A DNA stretch of 64,000 bases from Polynucleobacter sp. UK-Gri1-W3 (GTDB lineage Bacteria; Pseudomonadota; Gammaproteobacteria; Burkholderiales; Burkholderiaceae), in NCBI RefSeq assembly GCF_018881595.1, contig NZ_JACVQA010000008.1, positions 124,001 through 188,000 on the forward strand, in the 5' to 3' direction. The stretch's first letter is position 1; each line of letters opens with the position of its first letter. The notes below the pieces were generated by a model. The model saw nothing but the letters and a program-made list of their open reading frames with translations, did no database searches and had not been told where the DNA came from. Both the position numbers and the translations under genes were made by a program. Positions 7,709 to 16,167 of the stretch are shown piece after piece.

Positions 7709-8487
7709 ATAAAAACGCCTATTTTTTTCTAAGCAGTATTTATTTAATACTTGCCAGCCTCCTTATCGTCGGGGTGGTAAATGCAGCACCGCTAATGCAG
7801 CAATCTAGTTATGAGTTGATGTCTGCGGAGAATAAGGCTATGCAGGACGACCCTGCATTAAATCCCGCCATGTTTTGGGTGGGCGATGGAGAGGCATTGT
7901 GGCAACAAAAAATGGGCTCTCAAAACAAAGCTTGTAGTAGCTGCCATGGCGATGTTGAAAAATCGATGCGTGGTGTAGCAACTCAGTTTCCGAAGGTCAT
8001 CAAAGGTAAGCTCCAGACTTTAGAGGGTCAGATCAATCAATGCCGGGTAAGCAATCAATCTTCTCCCCCGCTGGCATATGAGGGCAAAGACCTTCTTGCA
8101 TTAACAGCATTGATCGCTTTTCAATCAAAAGGATTGCCAATCTCTGTAAGTGAAACCCCGGCCAATACCTCTTTCTTAAAAAAAGGGCGTGAGTCATTTA
8201 ATGAACGTATGGGGCAACTCAATTTATCTTGCGCACAATGCCATGAAGACCGGGCAGGGTTGAAGTTAGGGGGCAGCCTAATACCTCAAGGACATCCTAA
8301 TGCCTATCCTATTTATCGGTTGGAGTGGCAAACCTTAGGTTCATTGCAACGGCGTCTACGCAATTGCATGAGCGGTGTGAGAGCCCAGCAATTTGAATAT
8401 GGGTCACCGGAAATGGCTCAACTAGAGTTGTTTCTGATGTGGCGTGCCAGAGGTATGCCCCTGGAGTCTCCAGGGGTCAGGCCTTAA
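7705..8487 (+). CDS. soxA: Sulfur oxidation c-type cytochrome SoxA (dihaem)
   Basis: Catalytic subunit of SoxXA, 260 aa, periplasmic. A GTG start at 7705 lies inside the soxZ stop (GTGA) and gives a hydrophobic signal ending NAA. Two haem-binding motifs are visible, CSSCH at 77-81 and CAQCH at 176-180. The conserved cysteine that becomes a persulfide haem ligand is C221 in LRNCMSG. Both haem sites are intact, so this is the dihaem form. The gene ends the cluster 18 bp from the convergent purU. soxB, which often follows soxA, is not here. Confidence 0.9.
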   Translation: MNKNAYFFLSSIYLILASLLIVGVVNAAPLMQQSSYELMSAENKAMQDDPALNPAMFWVGDGEALWQQKMGSQNKACSSCHGDVEKSMRGVATQFPKVIKGKLQTLEGQINQCRVSNQSSPPLAYEGKDLLALTALIAFQSKGLPISVSETPANTSFLKKGRESFNERMGQLNLSCAQCHEDRAGLKLGGSLIPQGHPNAYPIYRLEWQTLGSLQRRLRNCMSGVRAQQFEYGSPEMAQLELFLMWRARGMPLESPGVRP

Positions 8488-8505
8488 ACAATGGTATTAC
8501 TCTAA

Positions 8506-9360
8506 TTAGTCAGAGAAAACTACAGAAGTTGCCCCATTAATGAGAACGCGATCGTGCAGGTAGTAGCGTAGGGCTCTTGAAAGAACGGCACGCTCTAAAT
8601 CACGACCTTTGCGTACCAAATCATCTGGAGTATCACCATGGGTAACGCGTGTAACGTCTTGCTCAATGATCGGGCCTTCATCCAAATCGCTAGTAACAAA
8701 ATGGGCAGTTGCACCAATCAATTTGATTCCGCGAGCATGCGCTTGGTGATAAGGTTTGGCGCCTTTAAAGCTTGGTAAGAATGAATGGTGCACATTAATA
8801 CAGCGGCCAGAAAGCTTAGTTGATAAATCATCGGACAAGATTTGCATGTAGCGCGCCAGAATCACCATATCTACCTTGGACTCTGCAACGATTTCTAGAA
8901 GTCTAGCTTCCTGTGTTGGCTTAGTGTCCGGGGTCACTGGCAAATGGTAGAACGGGATATCTGCAAAATCAATGCTGGCATAAACTTCACGCGGATGATT
9001 AGAAACGATGCCGCAAATAATCATTGGCAGTTCACCGATACGCCAGCGGTAGAGTAGATCAACCAAGCAATGATCTAGCTTGGAAGCCATAATCAGGACT
9101 CGCTTGAGATCCTTAACTGCACGTAACTCCCATGTAAGCTCAAAGCGCTTTGCGATTTCCACGAAACCCGCCCTTAAAGAATCAGCATTTGCAGGGCAGC
9201 TAAAACTAACACGCATGAAAAAGCGTTTAGATGCTTTGTCATCAAATTGTTGTGCCTCTTCAATGTCTCCACCCAGCTCATAGATATAGGTAGAAACCGC
9301 AGCAACAATACCGGGTTTATTGGGGCAGGTAAGTGTGAGGTAGTAGTTTTCTGTGGTCAT
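8506..9360 (-). CDS. purU: Formyltetrahydrofolate deformylase PurU
   Basis: Hydrolyses 10-formyltetrahydrofolate to tetrahydrofolate and formate, balancing the one-carbon pool. An N-terminal ACT domain ([16 protein letters not shown]...) is followed by a formyltransferase-fold domain with the catalytic segment [11 protein letters not shown] and a conserved aspartate in [10 protein letters not shown]. The ATG at 9360 (MTTENYYL) fits the family start better than the ATG four codons upstream at 9372. The product length of 284 aa is normal. It stands alone on this strand; the formate it releases could feed the formate dehydrogenase at 22.4 kb. Confidence 0.92.
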   Translation of the reverse strand: MTTENYYLTLTCPNKPGIVAAVSTYIYELGGDIEEAQQFDDKASKRFFMRVSFSCPANADSLRAGFVEIAKRFELTWELRAVKDLKRVLIMASKLDHCLVDLLYRWRIGELPMIICGIVSNHPREVYASIDFADIPFYHLPVTPDTKPTQEARLLEIVAESKVDMVILARYMQILSDDLSTKLSGRCINVHHSFLPSFKGAKPYHQAHARGIKLIGATAHFVTSDLDEGPIIEQDVTRVTHGDTPDDLVRKGRDLERAVLSRALRYYLHDRVLINGATSVVFSD

Positions 9361-9436
9361 ATGAAATCGCATTGATTGCTAGTGAAAGATCGATTTTAGA
9401 CTGTTATCACCCTTATTTACGAGGGAGTCCGTAAAA

Positions 9437-9820
9437 CTACTGCTGAACAGGCTTTCTCAGTACTTCTGTAGGTCCCAGCAATGGTTCGCTCCTATCGGTT
9501 ACGGTTGGTAACACCACCTCGATACATATTGGTTTGGAGCCAATTAAATTAAAGAAGCTGCACTCCTTTTTCGTAGCAGCTGAAGCTGCGTGTTCCAGGG
9601 GAGATTTTCCTGTAGCCGCTGTTGAGGCCAAACTGACTGCCGTACTTGGATTAGCTACTGCAGCTGTTCCAATACTGCTCGCCGCTGCAGTACTCGAAGT
9701 AGTGAGCGCAGCTAAGGGCGCTGCGCATCCATTGACGATGCAAAGTGTTAAAGCTAAAGCTGAATACCTAAGGGCATTCAGCGTTAAAACATTCGCTTTA
9801 TTTGCCGCCGCAGGCAACAT
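9437..9820 (-). CDS. Small putative lipoprotein, alanine/serine/threonine-rich
   Basis: No recognised family. From an ATG at 9820 the frame encodes 127 aa with a hydrophobic segment ending CIVNGC, a plausible lipobox, followed by an Ala/Ser/Thr-rich linker and a C-terminal part with two cysteines (KKECSFF, SKPICIEV). The ATG lies 23 bp inside the 3' end of the upstream gene in another frame, so the two are probably co-translated. The frame is open further upstream, but that would give an extension without a secretion signal. Codon choice looks ordinary. Function unknown; an envelope protein is likely. Confidence 0.55.
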   Translation of the reverse strand: MLPAAANKANVLTLNALRYSALALTLCIVNGCAAPLAALTTSSTAAASSIGTAAVANPSTAVSLASTAATGKSPLEHAASAATKKECSFFNLIGSKPICIEVVLPTVTDRSEPLLGPTEVLRKPVQQ

Positions 9821-10199
9821 TATAAACGCCGGCTGGCCAAGAGCCATTTTCAATGGTTTCAAAAGAGCTGCTTGGAGTTTTCTGTTGTTCAACAACTTTG
9901 CCTTTACCCATATTTCCAGAAAAAACTTTAAATTCAAGCGGGCGGTATTTCACGGTGCCGCATTCATATTCGTTCAGGCCAATGATAGAGCTTGCGTTTT
10001 CTTTGGTTTTAGGATTTTGAGCAGGTTTTTTAAAGTCCAGCATCGACATGATTTGAGACAAATTACCCTGAGTTTGAATAGTTACAGGATCCACATAAAG
10101 TGTAAATAGATCAGTCTTGCCGACCTCCTGCCATTCTGCCAGCGCACTACCAGAACATAGCAATGCGGCACTCAACAAAAGAATAGAAGCTTTTTTCAT
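9798..10199 (-). CDS. Surface-adhesin E-like small secreted protein
   Basis: A 133-aa protein with a signal peptide (MKKASILLLSAALLCSGSALA), then WQEVGKTDLFTLYVDPVTI, the opening of the surface-adhesin E-like family (Haemophilus protein E-like fold). Two cysteines (YECGT and VACGG) may form a disulfide. Such proteins are common, often tandem, in Burkholderiales, and their function in free-living species is unknown. Its end overlaps the following lipoprotein gene. A ribosome site (AAGGAC) precedes the ATG. Confidence 0.7.
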   Translation of the reverse strand: MKKASILLLSAALLCSGSALAEWQEVGKTDLFTLYVDPVTIQTQGNLSQIMSMLDFKKPAQNPKTKENASSIIGLNEYECGTVKYRPLEFKVFSGNMGKGKVVEQQKTPSSSFETIENGSWPAGVYNVACGGK

Positions 10200-10301
10200 T
10201 TAAATAGTCCTTAAATTTTCTGGTAACAGTATGGGGTCATTTTACTCATCACAGGCCGGTAGGATGATATTTTTATCATCTTTAGCAATACTTTCGAACG
10301 C

Positions 10302-12761
10302 TTATTTAATGCTTAATTCAAGCTGACGATTTTTATTCTCAGATTTCATTCTCAGGGGTAGATATTCGTTATTAGCCCATAACGAGTTCATATTTCGATA
10401 CAGCTTGCTTTGTACCCATCCGGATTGGCCTGTCTGATAAATAAATAGGGAGTTTTCGAGGTCAGATAAGTCATAAACTGCACGCAAACTAGGGCCCTGA
10501 ACTGTTTGATAGGGGTTTTTGGATTGCGCAAGCTCAAGCCTACCAATATTGATTGAAAAGCTATCCCCAGGGAAGGGTGTACGAATATTAAATAGACTTC
10601 CCAGTAATGGAACTTTGCTCAATGGGCGATGTTCGGAAACGGCGATGTGTGCGTTGCCCCAAGCCCAAGATTTAGGATCGTCACCATATTCTTTGCTTAG
10701 ATACTCCAGGGCCTTATCAAGTGCTTTATTTGATGAATCTTGACATGATTCCACTTGCTCTGTTTTGGGATCGTCGCACCATGGGCTATGAGGATTTTTA
10801 ACCTGAATAATTAGTGGCATGCGGTAATTACGAGGGCCATAATTGTCAGAAAAAAGGTAGCCCAATCTTGAAAATAGATTGCGCGTGAGTTGATCGGCCC
10901 AAGCATTAAAAATCAGCGCGCCTGCACTATCTAATTTCATATCGCCATCAAAACCTCTGCCAATTTCCATTGCTTTCGCACTTAAAGGGTGGGACGATTG
11001 GCTAGACTTAAACAGTTCTAGTAGAGGTGTAGCGGCAAGCGATAGGGTATCGCCCTGCATAGTTTTCATATCAGCTACAGAATGCATACTCTTGGATTTA
11101 ATGAGATCAACAATGCGATCGTAGCGTGTTGGTAATTCCCAATCACCCGTTAGTGGGTTTGGATCATTGGCTGCAATGATTCTTTGATTGGCAGTCGCAA
11201 TCCAGCCTTGCTCGGGATTATTGCTGGCAGGGAGTTGGTCAAATGGTACGTAGCCATTCCAGTCGTATTGTCGCTCCCAGCCTGGGGCTGGCGCTACGCC
11301 ATATAAGCCTTGATGCAGAATTCTTTTGGGCGCAACCCCAGCCGCTTGATATGCAATATTGCCTTCGCTATCTGCCATCACGACGTTTTGCATCGGTGCA
11401 TAATTTTTGCGTAAAGCCTGCTTAAATTGATCAAGATCGGCAGCGCGATTCATGTCTAATAATCCAGCAATAGATTGATTTTCAATATCTAGCGCTGTCC
11501 AACGAAGTGCCAGTGCAAAACGATCTGTATCAATAGTGCGCCTGGCTTTTGCATAAGAATCAGAGATAACAGGACCATGTCGAGTTTCTTTAACAAGAAA
11601 AGTTAAAGAGGGAGATCCTTTGATGTCAATGATCTCTTGATGAACTTTAAATGGAAGTGGGCCATCTGGTCCTCGATACATTCCTGGATTCTTTGGATCA
11701 ATTTGCTCAATGTATAAATCCTGAACATCGGGTCCTGTATTGGTGAAACTCCAAGCAAACTTTTCAGTTCTTCCTAAAATTACAGCCGGTATCCCAGGCA
11801 ATGTTCCGCCGATGATGTTTAAACCTGGCGCCTCAAGATGGGCGAAATACCAAATGGCAGGGGCAGATAGTCCTAGATGTGGGTCATTGGCCAGTAATGG
11901 CTTGCCTGTAGCGCTTAGATTGCCACTCAGGGCCCAATTATTCGAGCCAATGCCATCCTTTCCACCCATCTGTTCCCATTGACTCAACTCTGTAGAGGGA
12001 AGATTTTGTGGCCTACCTTCAGCTGGACCTGGGGAGGGATTAAAGACTTTGAGTTCTCGATACAGCTTGGAAAAATCCATATTACTGACCGGCTCACTAG
12101 GCTCAAAGGTTGGTACAACTTCCCAAATTTGCTTCGTTGTCAGGTATTGAGATAGCTCAAGTCTTTGCAATTCTTTTTGCCAATTTCCACCCAGGTCATA
12201 AGCCATCATCAACATCCAGGCAACACTATCAGTTGGAGACCAGTGGCCCGGTTTTGATCCCGTCAAAAAATATTCAATAGGTAGCGCCCATCCTAATTGC
12301 GCGTTACCTGCATTAACGCCATCAGCATAGGCTTGCAGTAGACGCTTAGCAGCAATAGGGTAGCGATCAAACTGACGCTCAGCTGCTCGCTTAATACCTA
12401 AGGTGCGCACAAAGCGATCAATTTTTACAGTATCGTTGCCTAGAATTTCTGAAAGTCGTCCGCTAGCAATACGACGATTTATTTCCATTTGCCAGGAACG
12501 CTCAGTAGCATGAAGGTAGCCTAAGGCAAAGTAAGCGTCTGCCTGACTTTTCGCTTTGATATGCGGAATATCAACTTCATCAAAAGTAATGGCAATAGAG
12601 TCACCAATACCCTTAATAGCTCTCTTGCCCGAGGCATTAGATTGGGCGGAATATAGATAGGCGATAGTAAGGGCTAAACCAGCCACAAGGCATAGCCCTA
12701 TTAGCGATAGACCAGCCCGCGTAAGCTTGCTGATCCTAGAAGATTTTGCCGGTAAATTCAT
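10302..12761 (-). CDS. Penicillin acylase family protein (Ntn hydrolase)
   Basis: Self-processing N-terminal-nucleophile amidohydrolase, 819 aa. One N-terminal membrane or signal segment (residues about 15-37) targets it to the periplasm. The alpha chain region precedes the cleavage site GIG/SNNW, where Ser273 would become the beta-chain nucleophile; the following SNNWALSG and the later NDPHLGLSAPAIWY are diagnostic. A C-terminal PFPGDSFSIN region matches the family end. Substrates range from beta-lactam side chains to acyl-homoserine lactones in this family, and the actual one cannot be told here. The gene appears monocistronic. Confidence 0.88.
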   Translation of the reverse strand: MNLPAKSSRISKLTRAGLSLIGLCLVAGLALTIAYLYSAQSNASGKRAIKGIGDSIAITFDEVDIPHIKAKSQADAYFALGYLHATERSWQMEINRRIASGRLSEILGNDTVKIDRFVRTLGIKRAAERQFDRYPIAAKRLLQAYADGVNAGNAQLGWALPIEYFLTGSKPGHWSPTDSVAWMLMMAYDLGGNWQKELQRLELSQYLTTKQIWEVVPTFEPSEPVSNMDFSKLYRELKVFNPSPGPAEGRPQNLPSTELSQWEQMGGKDGIGSNNWALSGNLSATGKPLLANDPHLGLSAPAIWYFAHLEAPGLNIIGGTLPGIPAVILGRTEKFAWSFTNTGPDVQDLYIEQIDPKNPGMYRGPDGPLPFKVHQEIIDIKGSPSLTFLVKETRHGPVISDSYAKARRTIDTDRFALALRWTALDIENQSIAGLLDMNRAADLDQFKQALRKNYAPMQNVVMADSEGNIAYQAAGVAPKRILHQGLYGVAPAPGWERQYDWNGYVPFDQLPASNNPEQGWIATANQRIIAANDPNPLTGDWELPTRYDRIVDLIKSKSMHSVADMKTMQGDTLSLAATPLLELFKSSQSSHPLSAKAMEIGRGFDGDMKLDSAGALIFNAWADQLTRNLFSRLGYLFSDNYGPRNYRMPLIIQVKNPHSPWCDDPKTEQVESCQDSSNKALDKALEYLSKEYGDDPKSWAWGNAHIAVSEHRPLSKVPLLGSLFNIRTPFPGDSFSINIGRLELAQSKNPYQTVQGPSLRAVYDLSDLENSLFIYQTGQSGWVQSKLYRNMNSLWANNEYLPLRMKSENKNRQLELSIK

Positions 12762-12896
12762 GGATATATTCTAGATGTTTTATCAAGCGTGGCCGCATAT
12801 AGAGGGTCAAAAGGGTCTACAAAGGTCTGTAGGGGGCTTGCGTGCTAAAATTTCGCTTGTCTTGATTTAATTAGCACTGCTTTATTGTTGGTGCGA

Positions 12897-12985
12897 GCCC
12901 GAGTGGTGAAATCGGTAGACACAGCAGATTTAAAATCTGCCGACTCAAAAAAGTCGTGCCGGTTCGATTCCGGCCTCGGGCACCA
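12897..12985 (+). tRNA. tRNA-Leu (anticodon TAA)
   Basis: Class II tRNA of 89 nt with encoded CCA. The acceptor stem GCCCGAG pairs with CTCGGGC. The anticodon stem GCAGA/TCTGC encloses loop TTTAAAA, giving anticodon UAA. The long variable arm CGACTC...GTCG is typical of tRNA-Leu, and the T-loop GGTTCGATTCC is canonical. A TAAAAT at 12846-12851 may be its -10 element. Confidence 0.96.
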
Positions 12986-13000
12986 AAGACACTCATTCAT

Positions 13001-13468
13001 ATGAATTTATCTAAACTTTTACTATGCTCTGGCTTGGCCTTTTCATGTCTTACTGCATGGGGTATTGACGTATTGGAATTCAATTGCAAGCGCTCAGAAA
13101 AAGGCTATACCGAAGAGTATGAGATGAAAATGATCCTTGCTTCTGGCGCCCAAAAGGCAAAGGTTTTTTTAGATGGTCGTGACTTGGATCATTCAGATGT
13201 ATTTGGGGCGCAAGTTGTTAAGAGCATTACTATTGCGCGCCCCAATATCTTGATTGCAATTGAGGCAAACTTTGAGCCTGAAGAAATCATGGGAGTTTCT
13301 TATCCCGCAGGTAATGTGCTAACCAACATTACTCTTGACCCAGTCACTGGAAAATACATTAAGGTCGAAAAAATACAAGGCGGAATCCTAGGTGCAACTA
13401 TAGGAAACGGTACTCACATCAGTGAAGAGACGTGCTTACCTTCTAAGATGCCTTATAAAAGCAAATAA
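13001..13468 (+). CDS. Secreted protein of unknown function
   Basis: A 155-aa protein that starts 15 bp after the tRNA. The frame is open back into the tRNA, but the ATG at 13001 gives a signal peptide (MNLSKLLLCSGLAFSCLTAWG) and is the only sensible start. The mature part has two cysteines (EFNCKRS and EETCLPS) likely to form a disulfide and is otherwise beta-rich, for example KAKVFLDGRDL and NVLTNITLDPVTGKY. I recognise no family. It probably resides in the periplasm and could be co-transcribed with the tRNA. Confidence 0.65.
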   Translation: MNLSKLLLCSGLAFSCLTAWGIDVLEFNCKRSEKGYTEEYEMKMILASGAQKAKVFLDGRDLDHSDVFGAQVVKSITIARPNILIAIEANFEPEEIMGVSYPAGNVLTNITLDPVTGKYIKVEKIQGGILGATIGNGTHISEETCLPSKMPYKSK

Positions 13469-13489
13469 AAAGACTAAATCAAAGTCTTT
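13469..13489 (-). terminator. Terminator between the convergent 13001 gene and exbD
   Basis: Perfect 7-bp stem AAAGACT/AGTCTTT with a 7-nt loop. Read on the minus strand it is followed by TTTTTATTT, a good rho-independent terminator for the exbB-exbD side. On the plus strand the T-run is only three bases, so termination there would be weaker. Confidence 0.6.
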
Positions 13490-13497
13490 GCTCAAAC

Positions 13498-13911
13498 CTA
13501 ATTAGGCTCAGTTACAAATCCAAGCTTAGTCAAGCCAGCACGGCGTGAGGCAGCGAGTACCTGTGCAACATATTCATATTTCACGGATTTATCGGCACGC
13601 AGATTAATTTCTGGCTGCGGATCTTTCTGAGCAGCTTTCTCTGCATAGCCATCAAAGGTTTTTAAATCAATGGGGGTGCTATTCCAGAAGATTTGACCAT
13701 TGGCATCAATCGATAACTGAACTGATTCAGGCTTCACTTCGTTGCGTACGCTATTAGCTTTAGGCAACTCTACCTTCACCGCTTGTTGAATGACGGGTAG
13801 GGTGATGATGAAAATAATCAATAGCACCAACATGACATCCACCATCGGTGTCATGTTGATTTCCGACATGATGCTATTGTCGTTTGGTTCGTCTTGAATA
13901 TGAAAAGACAT
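13498..13911 (-). CDS. exbD: ExbD/TolR-type biopolymer transport protein
   Basis: A 137-aa component of the proton-driven ExbB-ExbD motor that energises TonB. After a short cytoplasmic N-terminus (INMTPMVDVMLVLLIIFIIT) comes the single membrane helix with the essential aspartate (D in MVDVML). A periplasmic domain with LRADKSVKYEYV near the C-terminus follows. It starts 2 bp after exbB, and tonB lies upstream of both, so the trio serves outer membrane TonB-dependent uptake. TolR is an alternative, but the adjacent TonB argues for ExbD. Confidence 0.88.
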   Translation of the reverse strand: MSFHIQDEPNDNSIMSEINMTPMVDVMLVLLIIFIITLPVIQQAVKVELPKANSVRNEVKPESVQLSIDANGQIFWNSTPIDLKTFDGYAEKAAQKDPQPEINLRADKSVKYEYVAQVLAASRRAGLTKLGFVTEPN

Positions 13912-13913
13912 AA

Positions 13914-14606
13914 TTATTCCCCGGAGTTAACGCGGGCACCAGTCACAAAATAAGCCAATAGATCATTGCCAAAGCGATTGAGGTCAGCAACAAATAATTT
14001 ATTAGCGCGGTTAATGGCATTAAAGGCAAGAACAGCTGGGATCGCCACAGCCAATCCAAGGGCAGTCATGATCAGTGCTTCACCAATTGGCCCAGCTACT
14101 TGATCAATTTGAGCGCTGCCAGAGCTGCTGATAGAGATCAAAGCATGGTAAATGCCCCACACGGTACCAAACAAACCAATAAACGGTGCGATCGCGCCAG
14201 TAGACCCCAAGAAGGTCAAGCCTTTTTGCAAGCTCGCAGCAATAGCATCAACGCTATTTTTTACGCTTCTAGCCATCCACTCGGAATAGTTCAGTGTTTG
14301 TAGTAATTCGCGGTGATTGGTGGATTGGCTTTGGTGATGCGCCGATGCCTTAGTTGCCGACTTGGCAATTTGATAATAAGGATTGACGGCATGATTACTA
14401 AAAGCTTGCAAACCTTGATCAAATGAAGTAGCTCGCCAGAATTGCTCGAGTTCTGGTTTGAGTTTGCGCAGATTACGTAAATCCCATAGACGGGTCAATA
14501 GGATTACCCAAGTCACGATAGAGCAGATGAGAAGCGCAAGTGCAACAAAGCGGGTAATTGCATCGCCTTCAAGCCAGAGATTTGCAATGCCAAATGGTGT
14601 ATTCAT
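13914..14606 (-). CDS. exbB: MotA/TolQ/ExbB proton channel family protein
   Basis: A 230-aa inner membrane subunit of the TonB motor. Three membrane helices are visible, near residues 18-38, 130-150 (GATGAIAPFIGLFGTVWGIYHA in part) and 170-195 (EALIMTALGLAVAIPAVLAFNA). The GLFGTVWGI and the later TALGLAVAIPA segments are the family signatures. It sits 5 bp downstream of tonB and 2 bp upstream of exbD. Its role is to assemble the pentameric channel around ExbD and pass energy to TonB. Confidence 0.88.
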   Translation of the reverse strand: MNTPFGIANLWLEGDAITRFVALALLICSIVTWVILLTRLWDLRNLRKLKPELEQFWRATSFDQGLQAFSNHAVNPYYQIAKSATKASAHHQSQSTNHRELLQTLNYSEWMARSVKNSVDAIAASLQKGLTFLGSTGAIAPFIGLFGTVWGIYHALISISSSGSAQIDQVAGPIGEALIMTALGLAVAIPAVLAFNAINRANKLFVADLNRFGNDLLAYFVTGARVNSGE

Positions 14607-14611
14607 ATTGA

Positions 14612-15319
14612 TTAATTCTTGAGATTAAATTTAATTAAAAGATTGGTGGAAATTCTTTGGGGTGAACCATTTACTAAAAAAGGTTTAAAGCGATAACGTT
14701 TCCCAATATCAGTAGCAGCGCGATCAAGTCTGGGAAAAGTGCTTGACTGCAGCAATGCCACATCTTCTACGCTACCGGTTTCATCAATGATTAAACGCAC
14801 CACAACTGCACCTTGTTCACCAGAGCGTTTCGAGAACGAGGGGTAGTAAGCATCAGCATCAGGTTGATAAACCACAACTAGTTTACCAATGTCAGTCTGA
14901 ATTGGTGTGCCACTAGCACCCCCACTGGTTGCAGGGGCTACAGATGCATTTTGCACTTGAGATTGCGACTGAGCTTCAGATTTACTTTGTGCTTGGTTTT
15001 GCTGTGTTTGCTGCTGCTGCGGCTGCGTAGGGCTAGGCTTTTCTGTAGGTTTTTCTTTTGGCTTCTCTTGAACCTTTTTCTCTTCCTTGGGTTTTGGCGG
15101 AGTAGCAGCAGGGGGCGCAGGGGGTTGCTGAGTCTTAGAAGCTTCTGGGCTCACAAGATTGGCCATAACACGCTCATCATCCATTTGTGGCGGACGTTTA
15201 CTAAATTGTAAAAACTCTAAAGCAGGGAGTGCATGTAATAGCACGACGATGCAAATAATGATGCGTTCAGTTTTATTGAACGGAATATAAGCATCCAATT
15301 TTTTCAGGAAAGTGCTCAT
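14612..15319 (-). CDS. tonB: Energy transducer TonB
   Basis: A 235-aa protein anchored by one N-terminal helix (residues about 20-36). A proline/lysine/glutamine-rich periplasm-spanning linker (KPKEEKKVQEKPKEKP..., then QPQQQQTQQNQAQ) follows, then a C-terminal TonB domain with YYPSFSKRSGEQGAVVVRL and the final strands. It couples the ExbBD motor to outer membrane receptors. Its start overlaps the end of murI by 4 bp, an odd but common type of operon partner. No receptor gene is in the window, so the cargo is not evident. Confidence 0.85.
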   Translation of the reverse strand: MSTFLKKLDAYIPFNKTERIIICIVVLLHALPALEFLQFSKRPPQMDDERVMANLVSPEASKTQQPPAPPAATPPKPKEEKKVQEKPKEKPTEKPSPTQPQQQQTQQNQAQSKSEAQSQSQVQNASVAPATSGGASGTPIQTDIGKLVVVYQPDADAYYPSFSKRSGEQGAVVVRLIIDETGSVEDVALLQSSTFPRLDRAATDIGKRYRFKPFLVNGSPQRISTNLLIKFNLKN

Positions 15320-16122
15320 CTCACTTCACCTAAGATACGAGCTTCAACGGCATGTGAAGTTAAATCTGCGGACAACAAATTTTGTGCCATCAAGAGTAAT
15401 GATTCTTCATTCTTGCTGCTCAGAAATAGCACGGATCCAAAATTTTTCTCACTACTAGCTTTCTGTAAGACCTCAACCTGTCTCTTAAGCTGCCTGACCA
15501 CTGCATCACTAGTATCAATCAGCGTAATGGATTCACCTAGGAGTTTACGGATTGCTTTTCTTAGGAAGGGGTAGTGAGTACAGCCTAGAACTAGGGTGTC
15601 AGCTCCTGCATCCTGAATAGGCTCAAGATGTTTGGCTAATAGCTCGAGAGTATCTTCACTATCTGCTTGCCCAGACTCTATTAAAGCAACCAATCCAGCG
15701 CCAGCTTGTTTGATGAACTGGCAATCATTTGGTAGGGTATTTAATAATGCATTGAACTTATCGCTCTTGAGGGTTGCCTCAGTAGCGAGGACGCCCACAA
15801 TATTATTTTGCGATTGCATCGCTGCTGGCTTAATACCAGGCTCAACCCCAATGATCGGAATAGGAAGTGCTTCCCGAATTTGCTTAATCGCTTCAGCAGT
15901 TGCCGTATTGCAAGCAACTACTATCGCATCGCATCCCTTGCCATCTAAATATTTGCAAAGGGCGAGGCTGCGCGCTGCAATCCAATCGCCGGACTTTTCA
16001 CCATAAGGGGCATTGGCTGAATCAGCCAGATAGATATAGTCATGCTGAGGAAGCTGACGCAGAGCCTCATCCAATACGGATAAACCTCCAACGCCAGAAT
16101 CGAAAACCCCGATGAGTGCCAA
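15316..16122 (-). CDS. murI: Glutamate racemase MurI
   Basis: Converts L-glutamate to D-glutamate for peptidoglycan synthesis in the cytoplasm. The 268-aa protein has the N-terminal GVFDSGVGGLSVL, the first catalytic cysteine in VVACNTATAEA (about residue 73) and the second in VLGCTHYPFL (about residue 183), both intact. It is the first gene of murI-tonB-exbB-exbD, judging by the overlaps, and lies 45 bp downstream of fumarase on the same strand. Confidence 0.94.
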   Translation of the reverse strand: MALIGVFDSGVGGLSVLDEALRQLPQHDYIYLADSANAPYGEKSGDWIAARSLALCKYLDGKGCDAIVVACNTATAEAIKQIREALPIPIIGVEPGIKPAAMQSQNNIVGVLATEATLKSDKFNALLNTLPNDCQFIKQAGAGLVALIESGQADSEDTLELLAKHLEPIQDAGADTLVLGCTHYPFLRKAIRKLLGESITLIDTSDAVVRQLKRQVEVLQKASSEKNFGSVLFLSSKNEESLLLMAQNLLSADLTSHAVEARILGEVR

Positions 16123-16167
16123 TATTTGCTCAGTAGTCGCTGATGAAGTGCTTAAATAATTCAGTAA

